Virus record (IMG/VR): IMGVR_UViG_3300032046_000121
Span: 1-33,657 of that record
Direction: 5' to 3' (one strand)
Origin: a virus
DNA: 33,657 nt
Shown piece after piece: positions 1 through 8,671 of this stretch. Position 1 is the stretch's first letter. The number at the start of each line of letters is the position of its first letter. The translations under genes were made by a program, and so were the position numbers. The notes beneath the pieces are model-generated. The model saw only the letters and a program-made list of their open reading frames with translations. It searched no databases and was not told where the DNA came from.

Positions 1-184
1 CCCCAACCGTCGGGTTGCCGCCTACCTCGACGAATGCTGGAGGATATTTCGCGTTGTCGCCCGTCTTCGCCCACACCTTCCACTCGCTATAGATCTCCTG
101 CCAGGTGAGCGAGTTGTCCCCGCCTGCGCTGATCTCCACGATGCGCAGTGGTCCAGACGGGTCGAATGTGACGATGTCAGGCAT
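1..184 (-). CDS. Phage structural protein, N-terminal fragment
   Basis: The gene runs off the low-coordinate edge; only 61 codons are visible. It begins MPDIVTFDPSGPLRIVEIS and contains YSEWKVWAKTGDNAKYPPAF, followed by a VGGNP turn. From memory this resembles the start of a conserved class of phage virion proteins found near tail fibre genes, but I cannot assign a function. The ATG at 184-182 lies inside the 3' end of the upstream zinc-ribbon gene (8-nt overlap), with GGTGAG just before it, so translation is probably coupled. The reading frame is open to the edge of the window. Confidence 0.75.
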   Translation of the reverse strand, partial: MPDIVTFDPSGPLRIVEISAGGDNSLTWQEIYSEWKVWAKTGDNAKYPPAFVEVGGNPTVG

Positions 185-554
185 TGCTCACCGGCAGCGC
201 CCGCTTGCAGGGGCCGCATACCGTCCACTCCGTTGTCCCGTCGAACGACACGGGCGCCTGCTCGCCGCAGTGCGGGCAGGGCGCCTTCTTGCCGGTTGCG
301 TCCATTCCTATCGCGCTCTCCGTGCTCTCGCCCTTCTCTTCAGTAGCGATGACGGTGGCGGTCTGCACGGTCTCCACCTCGATGAGCCGCACCGCGCGCA
401 CGGCAGGCAGGAGCAGCGCCGCTCGCGACGCCTCGGTCGCCTCGAGCTCCGTGGCGTGCCCGGCGTCGCGCCTCACCCACGTCTTGCCGACGAGGATCTC
501 GACGGCGAAGACCGCGTTCTCTCGGCGCCAGAGCTGTTCGTGTACCTTGATCAT
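177..554 (-). CDS. Small protein with C-terminal zinc ribbon
   Basis: A 125-aa protein. An earlier in-frame start exists 30 nt upstream, but the ATG at 554 is preceded by GGAGG seven bases away, which decides the start. Residues 1-70 look like a mixed alpha/beta domain (IKVHEQLWRRENAVFAVEIL) and the middle is acidic and linker-like. The C-terminal 35 residues carry CPHCG and, further on, CGPCK, a four-cysteine zinc-ribbon arrangement. It lies between two structural genes. Its function is unknown; a virion accessory or assembly factor is possible, and a role in nucleic-acid binding cannot be excluded because zinc ribbons serve both purposes. Confidence 0.75.
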   Translation of the reverse strand: MIKVHEQLWRRENAVFAVEILVGKTWVRRDAGHATELEATEASRAALLLPAVRAVRLIEVETVQTATVIATEEKGESTESAIGMDATGKKAPCPHCGEQAPVSFDGTTEWTVCGPCKRALPVSNA

Positions 555-587
555 GGGGAGCCCTCCACGGCTGCACAACGCCAAAAC

Positions 588-2177
588 CTAGCCGTACGTG
601 AAATTCCTGTCGACCTGCTGGTTGAGGCTCACGGTCTGACTGCCCGTCCAGCTTTTTCCCTCGAGCCTGATGGGCAGCTTGCCTTCCTTGATGGCCACGA
701 CGGTGTATGCGGTGCTCGCCTGCAAGGATGCCGCCCAGGTCACGGCGGGGGCCGACTCGACGCCCTGCGCCTCTGAGCCATCGGAATCCTTGTAGACGCG
801 GATCTCAGTGCCAGCCTCGAACTCGTCGAACGTGACTGTGATGCTGCTATTCACAATGACAGTGTTGCTACCTGCCTTCTTGTAGCTGAAGTTCCCGCTG
901 CAGCTGGTGAGGTTGATCGTGATTGTGGCATCCGTGCGAGCAACGTAGATCGTAGAGTCATTCTGGCCGTTGTCGGCATGAAACCCCGACGTCGTGATAT
1001 TGCTGAGACCGATGGTTGTTGGCGCACTGGCGCCAAAGGTGATCGCGTGGTGGGCATTAGCTCCCTTGGTGAATGTAGAGTAGTCGAGGTAGCCGTTAGG
1101 ATCTGTTGCCACGTTCCAAACAACTGCAGACGCGTCAGCTGCTACGCTTGGGACGAGGAAGCTGCAGTAGGTCATGTGACAGCCGGCCGCTGTGATCACT
1201 CCGCAGCCGACGAATGTCGTGGAGGTCAGCACTGCCGTTGACAGGAAGCTGAAGGCGCCCATGCCGCCAAACTTGCACGTGTTGAGCTGCACGTCGGCGG
1301 CGTCCACCATCGTGAGCGTGCCTGGGGACACTGTCCCGAGCGCCTGGAAGTTCACGCGGGTCCAGTATACCTTGGTGCCCGCGACGCGGATCTCGATCGC
1401 GTTGAACCCGGCCGTGACGTTGACCGTGTTGTCGACGGAGACGTTGACGTCGCTGTCGCGGAAGTCGGCGGCCGTGCTGTTGTAGCCAATGGTCATTAGC
1501 CCCTTCCAGAGGTAGCCGCCTCTGATGGGGTAGATCAGCCCCCAGCGCGTCGCCTGCGCGTTGTCTGTGGCGGCATAGCCAGCGAAGGTGCAGTAGCCAT
1601 CGGCCAGGCTGCCCGCGGAGAACCTGGCCTCACATCGACCGTACCGCACGGCATCGACGGCGTGCGGGTCACCTTTTCCAATGGCGACGAGCAGCCTGAC
1701 TGCCGACCCGAAGTACTGCCAGGCGCCCGAGGGTGAGCCGACTGTCGTTCGGCCTGCGGTCACTGACGGGTTCAGCGCCGCGTTCTGCCAGAGCCCCATG
1801 GGATATGGAGATGCATTGTAGCCACCGCTTGCCCACCAGTAGAAATTTGCCAGGCTGCTGCCTGCCATCACGCGCATGCCACCGTTGGCCAGGGAGTCCA
1901 TCGCCATAGGCGAGGCCATCGCCTGCCAGATCAACACCGCGCCGTCCGTGGGGATAGTAAGCGGTGCACCGGCATTGACCATCAGGCTCGCAATGGTCGC
2001 CTTGGTACAGGTTTGGCTGATCGCCATCCCCGTCGCGCCTTGGATCCACGGGTAGTCGGCGTCTGCCACCGGGCTGCCGCAGTCATCCCAGGCAGCGTCC
2101 GTGGACTCGGCCCACGCAGTGGTGGCAGCCGCGAGGTCGATGTCGACGAGGTCTGTGCCGTAGGCTGGAACGGCCAC
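588..2177 (-). CDS. Beta-helix-like tail/fibre protein
   Basis: A 529-aa protein with a GTG start at 2177, preceded by GAGAGG six bases away. The N-terminal ~190 residues are rich in Trp, Gly and Ser and look like a beta-sandwich. Residues ~195-445 contain short repeated strands of the type LNTCKFGGMG, TSTTFVGCGV and HMTYCSFLVP, typical of right-handed parallel beta-helices in phage fibres and in pectin-lyase-like folds. The last ~85 residues form a separate module with GTEIRVYKDSDGSE and end in VDRNFTYG. The 829-aa protein upstream ends similarly (IERNFSNP). Probably a virion surface protein of the distal tail. No catalytic residues are recognised. Confidence 0.7.
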   Translation of the reverse strand: MAVPAYGTDLVDIDLAAATTAWAESTDAAWDDCGSPVADADYPWIQGATGMAISQTCTKATIASLMVNAGAPLTIPTDGAVLIWQAMASPMAMDSLANGGMRVMAGSSLANFYWWASGGYNASPYPMGLWQNAALNPSVTAGRTTVGSPSGAWQYFGSAVRLLVAIGKGDPHAVDAVRYGRCEARFSAGSLADGYCTFAGYAATDNAQATRWGLIYPIRGGYLWKGLMTIGYNSTAADFRDSDVNVSVDNTVNVTAGFNAIEIRVAGTKVYWTRVNFQALGTVSPGTLTMVDAADVQLNTCKFGGMGAFSFLSTAVLTSTTFVGCGVITAAGCHMTYCSFLVPSVAADASAVVWNVATDPNGYLDYSTFTKGANAHHAITFGASAPTTIGLSNITTSGFHADNGQNDSTIYVARTDATITINLTSCSGNFSYKKAGSNTVIVNSSITVTFDEFEAGTEIRVYKDSDGSEAQGVESAPAVTWAASLQASTAYTVVAIKEGKLPIRLEGKSWTGSQTVSLNQQVDRNFTYG

Positions 2178-2180
2178 GGG

Positions 2181-2639
2181 CTACCTCTCCCCCGCGGCTC
2201 GAGCCGCCTCGAGCAGGTCACGCCAGATCGGCGTGAAGGCGGTGTCGGGCGGCAGCGCGTAGTGGTTGGCCGCGCCGACCACGGCAGCAACAGCTGTGCC
2301 CTGCGCGACGTAGCGGTCGACCAGCGACCTCCCGACGCCCGTCTTCCATGCGTCGGGCCGCAGCGGGTCGACGTTGAACAGCACGACCGACGACTTGCCC
2401 CTGAGCGGCTCGACGTAGAACCCGCACAGGTCTGGGCGCAGCGACTCTGGGAGCACCGAGCTCGCCGCCCAGAGGCAGATGTACCTCCTGCAGGCCAGCG
2501 GGCGGCCCGCGTAGCACATGCAGCTTGCGCCCTGCGGCCCCGTCCCGTGCGGGCATGCCGCCCCTGCCAGCTTCCCAATCTCTGGGATAGCCGGCAGGGT
2601 GCAGCACATCGTGCAGGGACCGCAGGAACGCATGCTCAT
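2181..2639 (-). CDS. Cysteine-rich CxxCxxCC (YkgJ/UPF0153-like) protein
   Basis: A 152-aa protein. The N-terminus carries C6-x2-C9-x2-C12-C13, then Cys29-Pro-His, Cys40, Cys42, and RPLACRRYICLW at residues 46-57. This order (CxxCxxCC, CPH, a gC.cYa segment, RP..CR.y.C.W) matches the putative zinc- or iron-chelating family that includes E. coli YkgJ, whose biochemical role is unknown. Ten cysteines lie in the first 72 residues; the C-terminal half is an unassigned alpha/beta region. The ATG at 2639 overlaps the TGA of the upstream gene (TGATG); a GTG one codon earlier is an alternative start. No good ribosome binding site is visible, so coupled translation is likely. It is odd for such a protein to lie between two virion genes. 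Confidence 0.75.
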   Translation of the reverse strand: MSMRSCGPCTMCCTLPAIPEIGKLAGAACPHGTGPQGASCMCYAGRPLACRRYICLWAASSVLPESLRPDLCGFYVEPLRGKSSVVLFNVDPLRPDAWKTGVGRSLVDRYVAQGTAVAAVVGAANHYALPPDTAFTPIWRDLLEAARAAGER

Positions 2640-5128
2640 CACGGGTTGCTGAAGTTACGCTCGATGTTCGACGCGAGCGGGATCGTCACGGCGCTCGTCG
2701 AGATCGTCTGCACCGTGCTCTGGGTGTACTGGGCATCCTCCTGCCCGATAGCGCGGGCCACGACGTAGGCATCGGTGCCGCCCGTGTGGCCGCCCTGCAC
2801 GTTGCCCGAGTAGTCGTAGGAGAAGGCGTAGTCGGCGCTCGCGGCTCCGGTGACGGGTGCGGCCACGTCGTCCTGCACGATGATCGCATCCGGCGTGTCG
2901 ACGCAGTTCTGATCGAGCGTGCAGGAGGTGGAGCTGGCGGTCACGATGGTCTCGCCGTCGTAGCGGGTCACGTCCCACTGCGACGTGGAGGTCAGGGTCG
3001 TGACCTGGTAGACCCCGTTCATCGGCTCGTCGACGCCGGTCAGCCCGGCGATCCTGACGTAGGCGCCCGCGCCCTTGTTGAGCGTCGCCGGCAGGTTGCC
3101 CCCGGTGGAGTCGAACGTCCCCGAGGGCCCCGTGCCGGCGGTGACGACGAGATCGCTGACGGTGCTGCGGATGGTGCGGTCGAAGAAGAGCCAGTACTCG
3201 GCCGCCGTGTCGTCGATCAGCGTCTGGTTGAAGTCCAGGGTGACGCTGACCGAGAGCGGATGCGAGCGGACGGTCCCGGTGTTGTCGTAGTACACCGTGT
3301 CGTTCTTCGAGGCCGCGTTCAGGTCGGTGATGAAGACGCCCGAGCCGCCGCCGACGGGGTTGACCGGGAAGGTCAGGCCGCCGTCGACGGAGCCCACCTG
3401 CAGGGTCGGCCCCAGGAACCGCATGAGACCGTCGAGCGTGAGGCCGATGCCCGTGTCGCCGCCCGCGTCGATGTCCGTGTTCTTGCGGAGCTGGCGCTGC
3501 GTCCACTCGTAGACCTGGGTGTTCGTCCCGCCGTTGCCGTCGATGACGATCCCGAAGTTGTAGGGACCGCCGACGAGGAGCCCGCTCCCGCCGAGCGACT
3601 GCGGCGTGGCGTAGTAGGTGAGGGTCATCCCGGTGTACGGGAGCGTGGTGTCGATCGTGTTGTCCGTCGCGCTGATGTCGAGGTCCTGCGCGTTGCTCAG
3701 GCCGAAGGTGAAGAGTCGGTTCGAGAGCACCGTCTCGCCCGCCGCGGCCAGGTTCGACTGCGCGAACGTGCGGGCGTTGCTGTTCCCCGCCGTGGTCCGC
3801 ATGCGCAGGCGCAGCGTGAGGGCGTTGCGGTTGTCGACGCAGCACTTCATCACCGTGTCAGCAGCGTTGTTCGTCAGCACCCCGTCGACCACGACGGCTC
3901 CGTTGACCCCGTCTGCTACCGTCACCAGCGTGAATGTGCCGACGTTGCCGGCATCCTCAGCGTCGGTGATCGTGATCTGCCCGCCGACTTTGTACCCGTC
4001 GTCGTACCAGTTGCCACCGTCGGCGCGAGTGATCGTGTTGGTGAGCGTGATGACGAACCCGACAGCGGCGTCGATCGGCGTCACGAGTCCGTCGTAGCAG
4101 CAGATGGCCTCGGCGACCGGGCCGCAGAACGTGAAGGAGACTGTGTCGTCGACGGTCGTGTCCGCGCCGAACTGGTAGTATGCCTTGTCGCCCGTGGTCG
4201 GTGTCTGGTCGAGGAAGGCCCCGAGGGTCCGGATCCCAGCGTAGACGTAGCTCGTCGAGGCATCGTCGGCGATCTCTGCCCAGCCCATGTTGCGCAGGAG
4301 CTTGCGCGTGCGGATGGCCGGGCTGGCAACGTCCTTGAACGCCCATCCGTTGTTGTTGCCGCTCGGGTCCTGGCCGATGAAGTACTTGCCGGCGTCGGAG
4401 TCGATGCAGAGCATGGGGAACGGCGCGGCGGCGATTAGGTAGTCGTCTGTCTTCCAGCTGATCATGGTGAACGAGTAGAACGCCTGGCCCAGCGCGCCGT
4501 CGAGGTCGAGCCCGCCCTTCTCGAGCAGGTAGATCTCACGAGCGGCCGTGTCATACATGACGCTCTTGTGATCGCTGGTCGTGACCGCAGCCTCGGACGC
4601 GCCGTTGTTGGGCTCTGCAGTGCTCGTGTCCAGCTTCGTGCAGATGTACTCCTCGGTCGACGTGACGACGGAGGTCACCTCATAGGTGCCGTTGTTGTCG
4701 GCGTCCGAGTGGGCCGAGATCACGAAGCGCGAGCCGGCGACGAGCACGGGGAGCTCGCCGCCCGCCGACGCGACGTGGACCGAGCGGCCGGACTGGCCCG
4801 AGAGCACCATGTCGGTAACCGCGCTGGTGAGCGAGGCCAGCACCGCGATCGCCTCGGTCGTGGCGTTGATCGGCTGCGACCCGCTGACCTTCGTGCAGGC
4901 CAGCAGGCTGGCTGTCGGCGTCCCGGTCGCGATGTAGAGCCCGTTGTTCACGGTCTCGCTGTGGTCGCGCACCTCGAAGAACTCCCCGGCCGCCAGCACG
5001 GGCAGGTCTGCTCCCGACGAAGCGATCTCGATGTTCGCGCCGCTCTTGTTCTGAAACACCCCGTCGGCAACCGCCGTGGAGTACCCCTGCGATAGGGAGT
5101 TCGGGTCTTGGATGATTCCGAGTGCCAT
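2639..5128 (-). CDS. Large multi-domain beta-rich virion protein
   Basis: An 829-aa protein. The ATG at 5128 has GGAGG seven bases upstream. It contains a tandem duplication: residues ~31-84 (IEIASSGADLPVLAAGEFF, then NNGLYIATG) and ~113-166 (VHVASAGGELPVLVAGSRF, then NNGTYEVTS). Related segments occur at ~380-405 (GGQITITDAEDAGNVGTFTL) and ~686-715 (GAYVRIAGL ... MNGVYQVTTL). A central domain (~185-600) is beta-rich with no recognised fold. The C-terminus (ADYAFSYDYSGNVQGG ... IERNFSNP) looks like a conserved end-domain of phage structural proteins. Likely a tail-surface or fibre protein; an attachment role is inferred from position only. No enzymatic motif is seen. Confidence 0.7.
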   Translation of the reverse strand: MALGIIQDPNSLSQGYSTAVADGVFQNKSGANIEIASSGADLPVLAAGEFFEVRDHSETVNNGLYIATGTPTASLLACTKVSGSQPINATTEAIAVLASLTSAVTDMVLSGQSGRSVHVASAGGELPVLVAGSRFVISAHSDADNNGTYEVTSVVTSTEEYICTKLDTSTAEPNNGASEAAVTTSDHKSVMYDTAAREIYLLEKGGLDLDGALGQAFYSFTMISWKTDDYLIAAAPFPMLCIDSDAGKYFIGQDPSGNNNGWAFKDVASPAIRTRKLLRNMGWAEIADDASTSYVYAGIRTLGAFLDQTPTTGDKAYYQFGADTTVDDTVSFTFCGPVAEAICCYDGLVTPIDAAVGFVITLTNTITRADGGNWYDDGYKVGGQITITDAEDAGNVGTFTLVTVADGVNGAVVVDGVLTNNAADTVMKCCVDNRNALTLRLRMRTTAGNSNARTFAQSNLAAAGETVLSNRLFTFGLSNAQDLDISATDNTIDTTLPYTGMTLTYYATPQSLGGSGLLVGGPYNFGIVIDGNGGTNTQVYEWTQRQLRKNTDIDAGGDTGIGLTLDGLMRFLGPTLQVGSVDGGLTFPVNPVGGGSGVFITDLNAASKNDTVYYDNTGTVRSHPLSVSVTLDFNQTLIDDTAAEYWLFFDRTIRSTVSDLVVTAGTGPSGTFDSTGGNLPATLNKGAGAYVRIAGLTGVDEPMNGVYQVTTLTSTSQWDVTRYDGETIVTASSTSCTLDQNCVDTPDAIIVQDDVAAPVTGAASADYAFSYDYSGNVQGGHTGGTDAYVVARAIGQEDAQYTQSTVQTISTSAVTIPLASNIERNFSNP

Positions 5129-5176
5129 TATCTTTCCTCCGTCAGGAGTTTACTTGCGAGTTGCAGGCTATTTCTA

Positions 5177-6847
5177 CTACGTCAGGGTTCCAACAACTCT
5201 GTCTACGGTGCCAGAGACGCCGACCCAGTCTATGGATAGTGAAGTTTGTGTACCGCCCCCGGCAACCTTGGAGCCAGCATATGCGTAGAACGCATGCCCA
5301 ATGTTGGAGAGGGCGCCTACTGTAAGCTCGACAGCCTCGGTGTTCTCGCCAATGATGATCTGGGCATTGTTGGCATCAATGATGCCAACAGTCGCTTCAT
5401 ACCACACGTTCGTTGTCATACCGCCAAGAGAGGCACTGAGTACAGTTTGCGACCCGGCGCTGTTTACCATCTCCAGCTTCACTGCAGCCGTGCTATCGAT
5501 GAGGATGTTGACAGCGGAAGAGCTTTCTCTCGTCCTGAAGCCAATACGATGCACAACGTCGGTGAACGAGGGCACGCTGAATCGTACACGTAGGATGGTC
5601 TTGTCCTCAACCAGCAGGTATGGATCGTTCTCTGTACTGGAATCCAAGTATCCTTGCTGAATTCCATACCAGGTATTCGCAAGGTCTTTGCTCCTGATTT
5701 GCAGTATGCCATGCGCCGCTGGATAGCCTTCGCTGGAATTGATAAGGTGCAAGTCTCCTTCGTGCCCTCCAGTGTCGACTATCGACCTCCACATCGGGTT
5801 TGGAGCCTCTGCAAGATCTGGATCCCATAGGCCCGCAGCTCCGGTCATCGAGTACAGGAAGTCGTCAAAGAACGGCCGTGGGAAGTCTGGGCCGCGGACT
5901 ACGCGCCTGTTGAGCTCCTGAAGGATGACCAGAAGCTGAGCATCTATCGTATCGGCGCTCAAAGACAAAACGACTGGGAGGCCCTGCCGAAGCTCTGTTT
6001 CTGGCCAAGCCCGAGCGCCGATGAGCTCTGACCCGGTTGGAGTCGTGGTAGCACCGAGGGCTTGAATTGCTGAGAGGAGGGCCTCACGCCCTGTTCTTCC
6101 TCGAATGGAGGTCCCGGCTGCAGCGACTAGCGGAGCCGCAGCTGTGGAGTCTATAGCTAGCTGGTCGCTGCGTCGGCCGGCAAGGTTCGCGTAGTAGCCT
6201 GTTAGGGCGTCCCACTCTGCGGACGTATTGCAGACAGCCACGCACTGCATGGCACCCGCGGAATTGGTCAGTAGCAGGTCCGTGAGAAGGACCATGTTGT
6301 CGACGAGCGCGGCTCGACCAGGAGTGGACCCGGGAGCATGAGTGAAGGCCACGCCCTCGGTGAGGTAGAAGTGGAAGCTCTCTTCCTCCTCGAAGTAGTA
6401 GGGGTCTTCGGCCTCATCGTAGCGCATGTCGGACTGGTGCTCGTCGTAGACGAGGAACAGGCTGACGATGATGCGCTGCCCGATGGGGCAAGAGTCGGCG
6501 ATAGCCGAGCCCGAGCCGACGGCATCTACCGTTGCACCCTCGGCCGTCGCGCCCAGGTTGGTAATCTTGACCGTGGCATCCGTTGGGATATGGCAGCGTC
6601 GATTCGACGTGTCTCGAGCCGAGCCCGCAGTGACATCGACGAAGTCGTCTACCCCGCTCTTGGCGACGACCAGGCCCTCGTTGATGCCGCCGTAGATGTC
6701 CGGCCCGGGGGAGCTGCCAACCGCGACCTGGCACATGCCGGCGTCAAGGGCTAGCCCGCGCTCGGCGTTCTCGAGATCGGCAAAGGAGGAGTCCAGCTCG
6801 CCTTCTGTGACAACCTGGCCGTCTCCATAATTTTTTCTGTCTGACAT
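5177..6847 (-). CDS. Tail fibre-like protein with C-terminal lectin-like domain
   Basis: A 556-aa protein that starts MSDRKNYGDGQVVTEGELD, a common type of N-terminus in phage tail fibres. Residues ~20-290 are a compact, partly acidic region with FEEEESFHFYL; a helix near 300-320 (DAQLLVILQELNRRVVRG) is followed by a C-terminal domain of ~230 residues. That domain reads like a concanavalin/LamG-type jelly roll: FRTRESSSAVNILID, TNVWYEATVGIIDANNAQI, SLSIDWVGVSG. The likely role is receptor binding at the tail tip, inferred from fold type and position just after the gpI-like gene. It follows that gene by 33 nt. AAGGA lies 12 bases before the ATG, which is rather far. Confidence 0.65.
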   Translation of the reverse strand: MSDRKNYGDGQVVTEGELDSSFADLENAERGLALDAGMCQVAVGSSPGPDIYGGINEGLVVAKSGVDDFVDVTAGSARDTSNRRCHIPTDATVKITNLGATAEGATVDAVGSGSAIADSCPIGQRIIVSLFLVYDEHQSDMRYDEAEDPYYFEEEESFHFYLTEGVAFTHAPGSTPGRAALVDNMVLLTDLLLTNSAGAMQCVAVCNTSAEWDALTGYYANLAGRRSDQLAIDSTAAAPLVAAAGTSIRGRTGREALLSAIQALGATTTPTGSELIGARAWPETELRQGLPVVLSLSADTIDAQLLVILQELNRRVVRGPDFPRPFFDDFLYSMTGAAGLWDPDLAEAPNPMWRSIVDTGGHEGDLHLINSSEGYPAAHGILQIRSKDLANTWYGIQQGYLDSSTENDPYLLVEDKTILRVRFSVPSFTDVVHRIGFRTRESSSAVNILIDSTAAVKLEMVNSAGSQTVLSASLGGMTTNVWYEATVGIIDANNAQIIIGENTEAVELTVGALSNIGHAFYAYAGSKVAGGGTQTSLSIDWVGVSGTVDRVVGTLT

Positions 6848-6880
6848 TCGAGCACTTGTCCTTTGTCTTCGAGGAGCTGT

Positions 6881-8671
6881 CTACAGAGTCGTGTTCGTTC
6901 CCAGCACTGAAACCCCGAGAATCCAGCCGGTCAGTCCGGGCAGTACATGCCCCGGCTCGACGATTCGCACGAGGTGCAGGTCAATCGGGTCTGCCCACGT
7001 GGCAACGTCCCAGACGATCCGTCTCTCCTCGTTGGTCAGGATAACCGGGGAGATGATGTTGTAGCTATTCTTCATGCGTGCCGTCGACGGTGCCAGCGTC
7101 GTGGTGTACCCTAGCCTGCCCTTGACTGGATCGCCGAGGACCCAGGCCGTGCGGGTGTTGTAGGGCACAACCTCGAAGTGAATATCGAGGAGAGTGAAGA
7201 GCATGTCCTCGATATTCTTATCACTTCCCAGGTTCCGGTAGAACCCGCGCAAGGCAGCAAGAAGCTTGCGCTTTTGATTGTTCGTCTCGAGCGGGAACGT
7301 GAAGGGGTTTCCCTCGTGGATGAGGAGCCAGTCCAGCCAGTGGTCCGGGCAGCTGTAGGGGTCGTAGGCCTGCTGGATCTGGTCTGCAGCGTACCAGAGC
7401 TGATCCTGCGCGTCCTGCAGCACCACGGCCATCTTGCGCAGCTGGCAGCTGGCCTCGAGGTCTTCCTTCATGTCCGTGCCGGGGATGATCTGCGTGCTCC
7501 ACATCCTGAAGCGCTTAGCCGGGCGCCCGAACGTCGGGGAGGTGAAGTCCAGCTCGGAGTCGGCGGCGTTCTCCCAGACGTCCTGCGGGCCCACGGCGTG
7601 CAGCGTGTAGAGCCGGCCGAAGGAGATGCCGTCGTGCCAGGTCAGGTAGACGTACTCGTCGGGGTTCTCACCGTCCAGGAGCTCGCTGGCTGGCACGGAT
7701 GCAGCCGCGGTCGGCATCGGGCAGAATGCGACCTGCGTGCGCTCCGCGTCCAGCGGATAGGTGCCTGCGCCTTCTTCAGCAAGGCGCGCAGCGAGCTTGT
7801 AGGAGGAGATCGTGGCAGAGATCGTTCGGCGCTGAACGATCGTGCCGGCGGAATCCGTGTCGTCCCCGCTGTCCATGGCAAGTGCGCCGGGCGTCACGGT
7901 GAGGACTCCCGCGGTGATGTCCACCCCGGAGATCTCCCGTGTGCCATTGTTCGTCGGGATGATGGACCCGTAGAGCGCAACGAACTGGCCAACCCAGTCC
8001 TCACTGAGTCGAGCTCCGGCGATCTTCACGTGCGTTGCATCAAGAATCTCAGCTCCGCCTGGCCAGTACTTCACGAACTGAGCGCCACCCACATCGTCCG
8101 TCTGCAGCACGGGCTCGTTGAACTTCACTCGGCAGCGGAACGGTGTGAACCAGAGGATCTCGGCGAGCTCAGGTTTTGTTAGGTCCTCGACGACGAAGCT
8201 GTAGCTGAAGGGATAGACCGTGCCGGACCCGACAAGCTGGGCAGTGATCTCGACCGTGATCGTGTCGAGCGACGTGAATGCCTCGGGCGCAATGATGGAG
8301 AAGACCAGCTCGTCGTTGACTGCAGAGCCTGCAGATTGCCGAGGGGTCGCCGAGCCTGAGAATCCATTCTTGAATCCGCCATCGGCCTGGTCGTAGGCTA
8401 GAACCCGGGTGGAGTTGATAGCAGACGAGATGTAGATCTGGGTGACTGCGTCTATGGCCGCAGCCCCGAGCGAGGCTAGCTGGAAGTCCACTGTCCTGGT
8501 GCAGAGGACATCGTCCTCCTGGTCTGCGGGAACGCAGTTGATGAGGACCAAGTCCTCAGCAGGCGTCTCGTACTCCAGCTGGTCGATATAGGCTGCCGCG
8601 AGTTTGGTATCAACAGGGCCCAAGGCTACCCCCGTGGTTGTGAAGCTGAATGACGTGCTGGCAGTTGGCAT
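6881..8671 (-). CDS. P2 gpI-like baseplate/tail protein, long N-terminal extension
   Basis: A 596-aa protein. Residues ~400-590 match the pattern of phage tail protein I (P2 gpI), a baseplate component that joins the wedge to the fibres: AYDPYSCPDHWLDWLL, then a basic helix NNQKRKLLAALRGFYRN, then LGSDKNIEDMLFTLLDI. P2 gpI is under 200 residues, so about 400 residues here are extra. They are beta-rich, with Ig-like stretches at ~120-185 (ELVFSIIAPEAFTSLDTITV, FNEPVLQTDD) and a module at ~208-262 (HVKIAGARLSEDWVGQFVAL, then NNGTREISGV) that resembles ones in two other tail genes here. The ATG overlaps the stop of the upstream gene (TGATG). The family call rests on pattern recognition, not on a search. 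Confidence 0.7.
   Translation of the reverse strand: MPTASTSFSFTTTGVALGPVDTKLAAAYIDQLEYETPAEDLVLINCVPADQEDDVLCTRTVDFQLASLGAAAIDAVTQIYISSAINSTRVLAYDQADGGFKNGFSGSATPRQSAGSAVNDELVFSIIAPEAFTSLDTITVEITAQLVGSGTVYPFSYSFVVEDLTKPELAEILWFTPFRCRVKFNEPVLQTDDVGGAQFVKYWPGGAEILDATHVKIAGARLSEDWVGQFVALYGSIIPTNNGTREISGVDITAGVLTVTPGALAMDSGDDTDSAGTIVQRRTISATISSYKLAARLAEEGAGTYPLDAERTQVAFCPMPTAAASVPASELLDGENPDEYVYLTWHDGISFGRLYTLHAVGPQDVWENAADSELDFTSPTFGRPAKRFRMWSTQIIPGTDMKEDLEASCQLRKMAVVLQDAQDQLWYAADQIQQAYDPYSCPDHWLDWLLIHEGNPFTFPLETNNQKRKLLAALRGFYRNLGSDKNIEDMLFTLLDIHFEVVPYNTRTAWVLGDPVKGRLGYTTTLAPSTARMKNSYNIISPVILTNEERRIVWDVATWADPIDLHLVRIVEPGHVLPGLTGWILGVSVLGTNTTL

Noticed and set aside
2786-4438. 550-aa plus-strand open frame
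   Set aside because: It lies antisense to the 829-aa gene, is very rich in Arg, Val, Gly and Asp, and shows no ribosome binding site or domain pattern; long antisense frames are common in GC-rich DNA.
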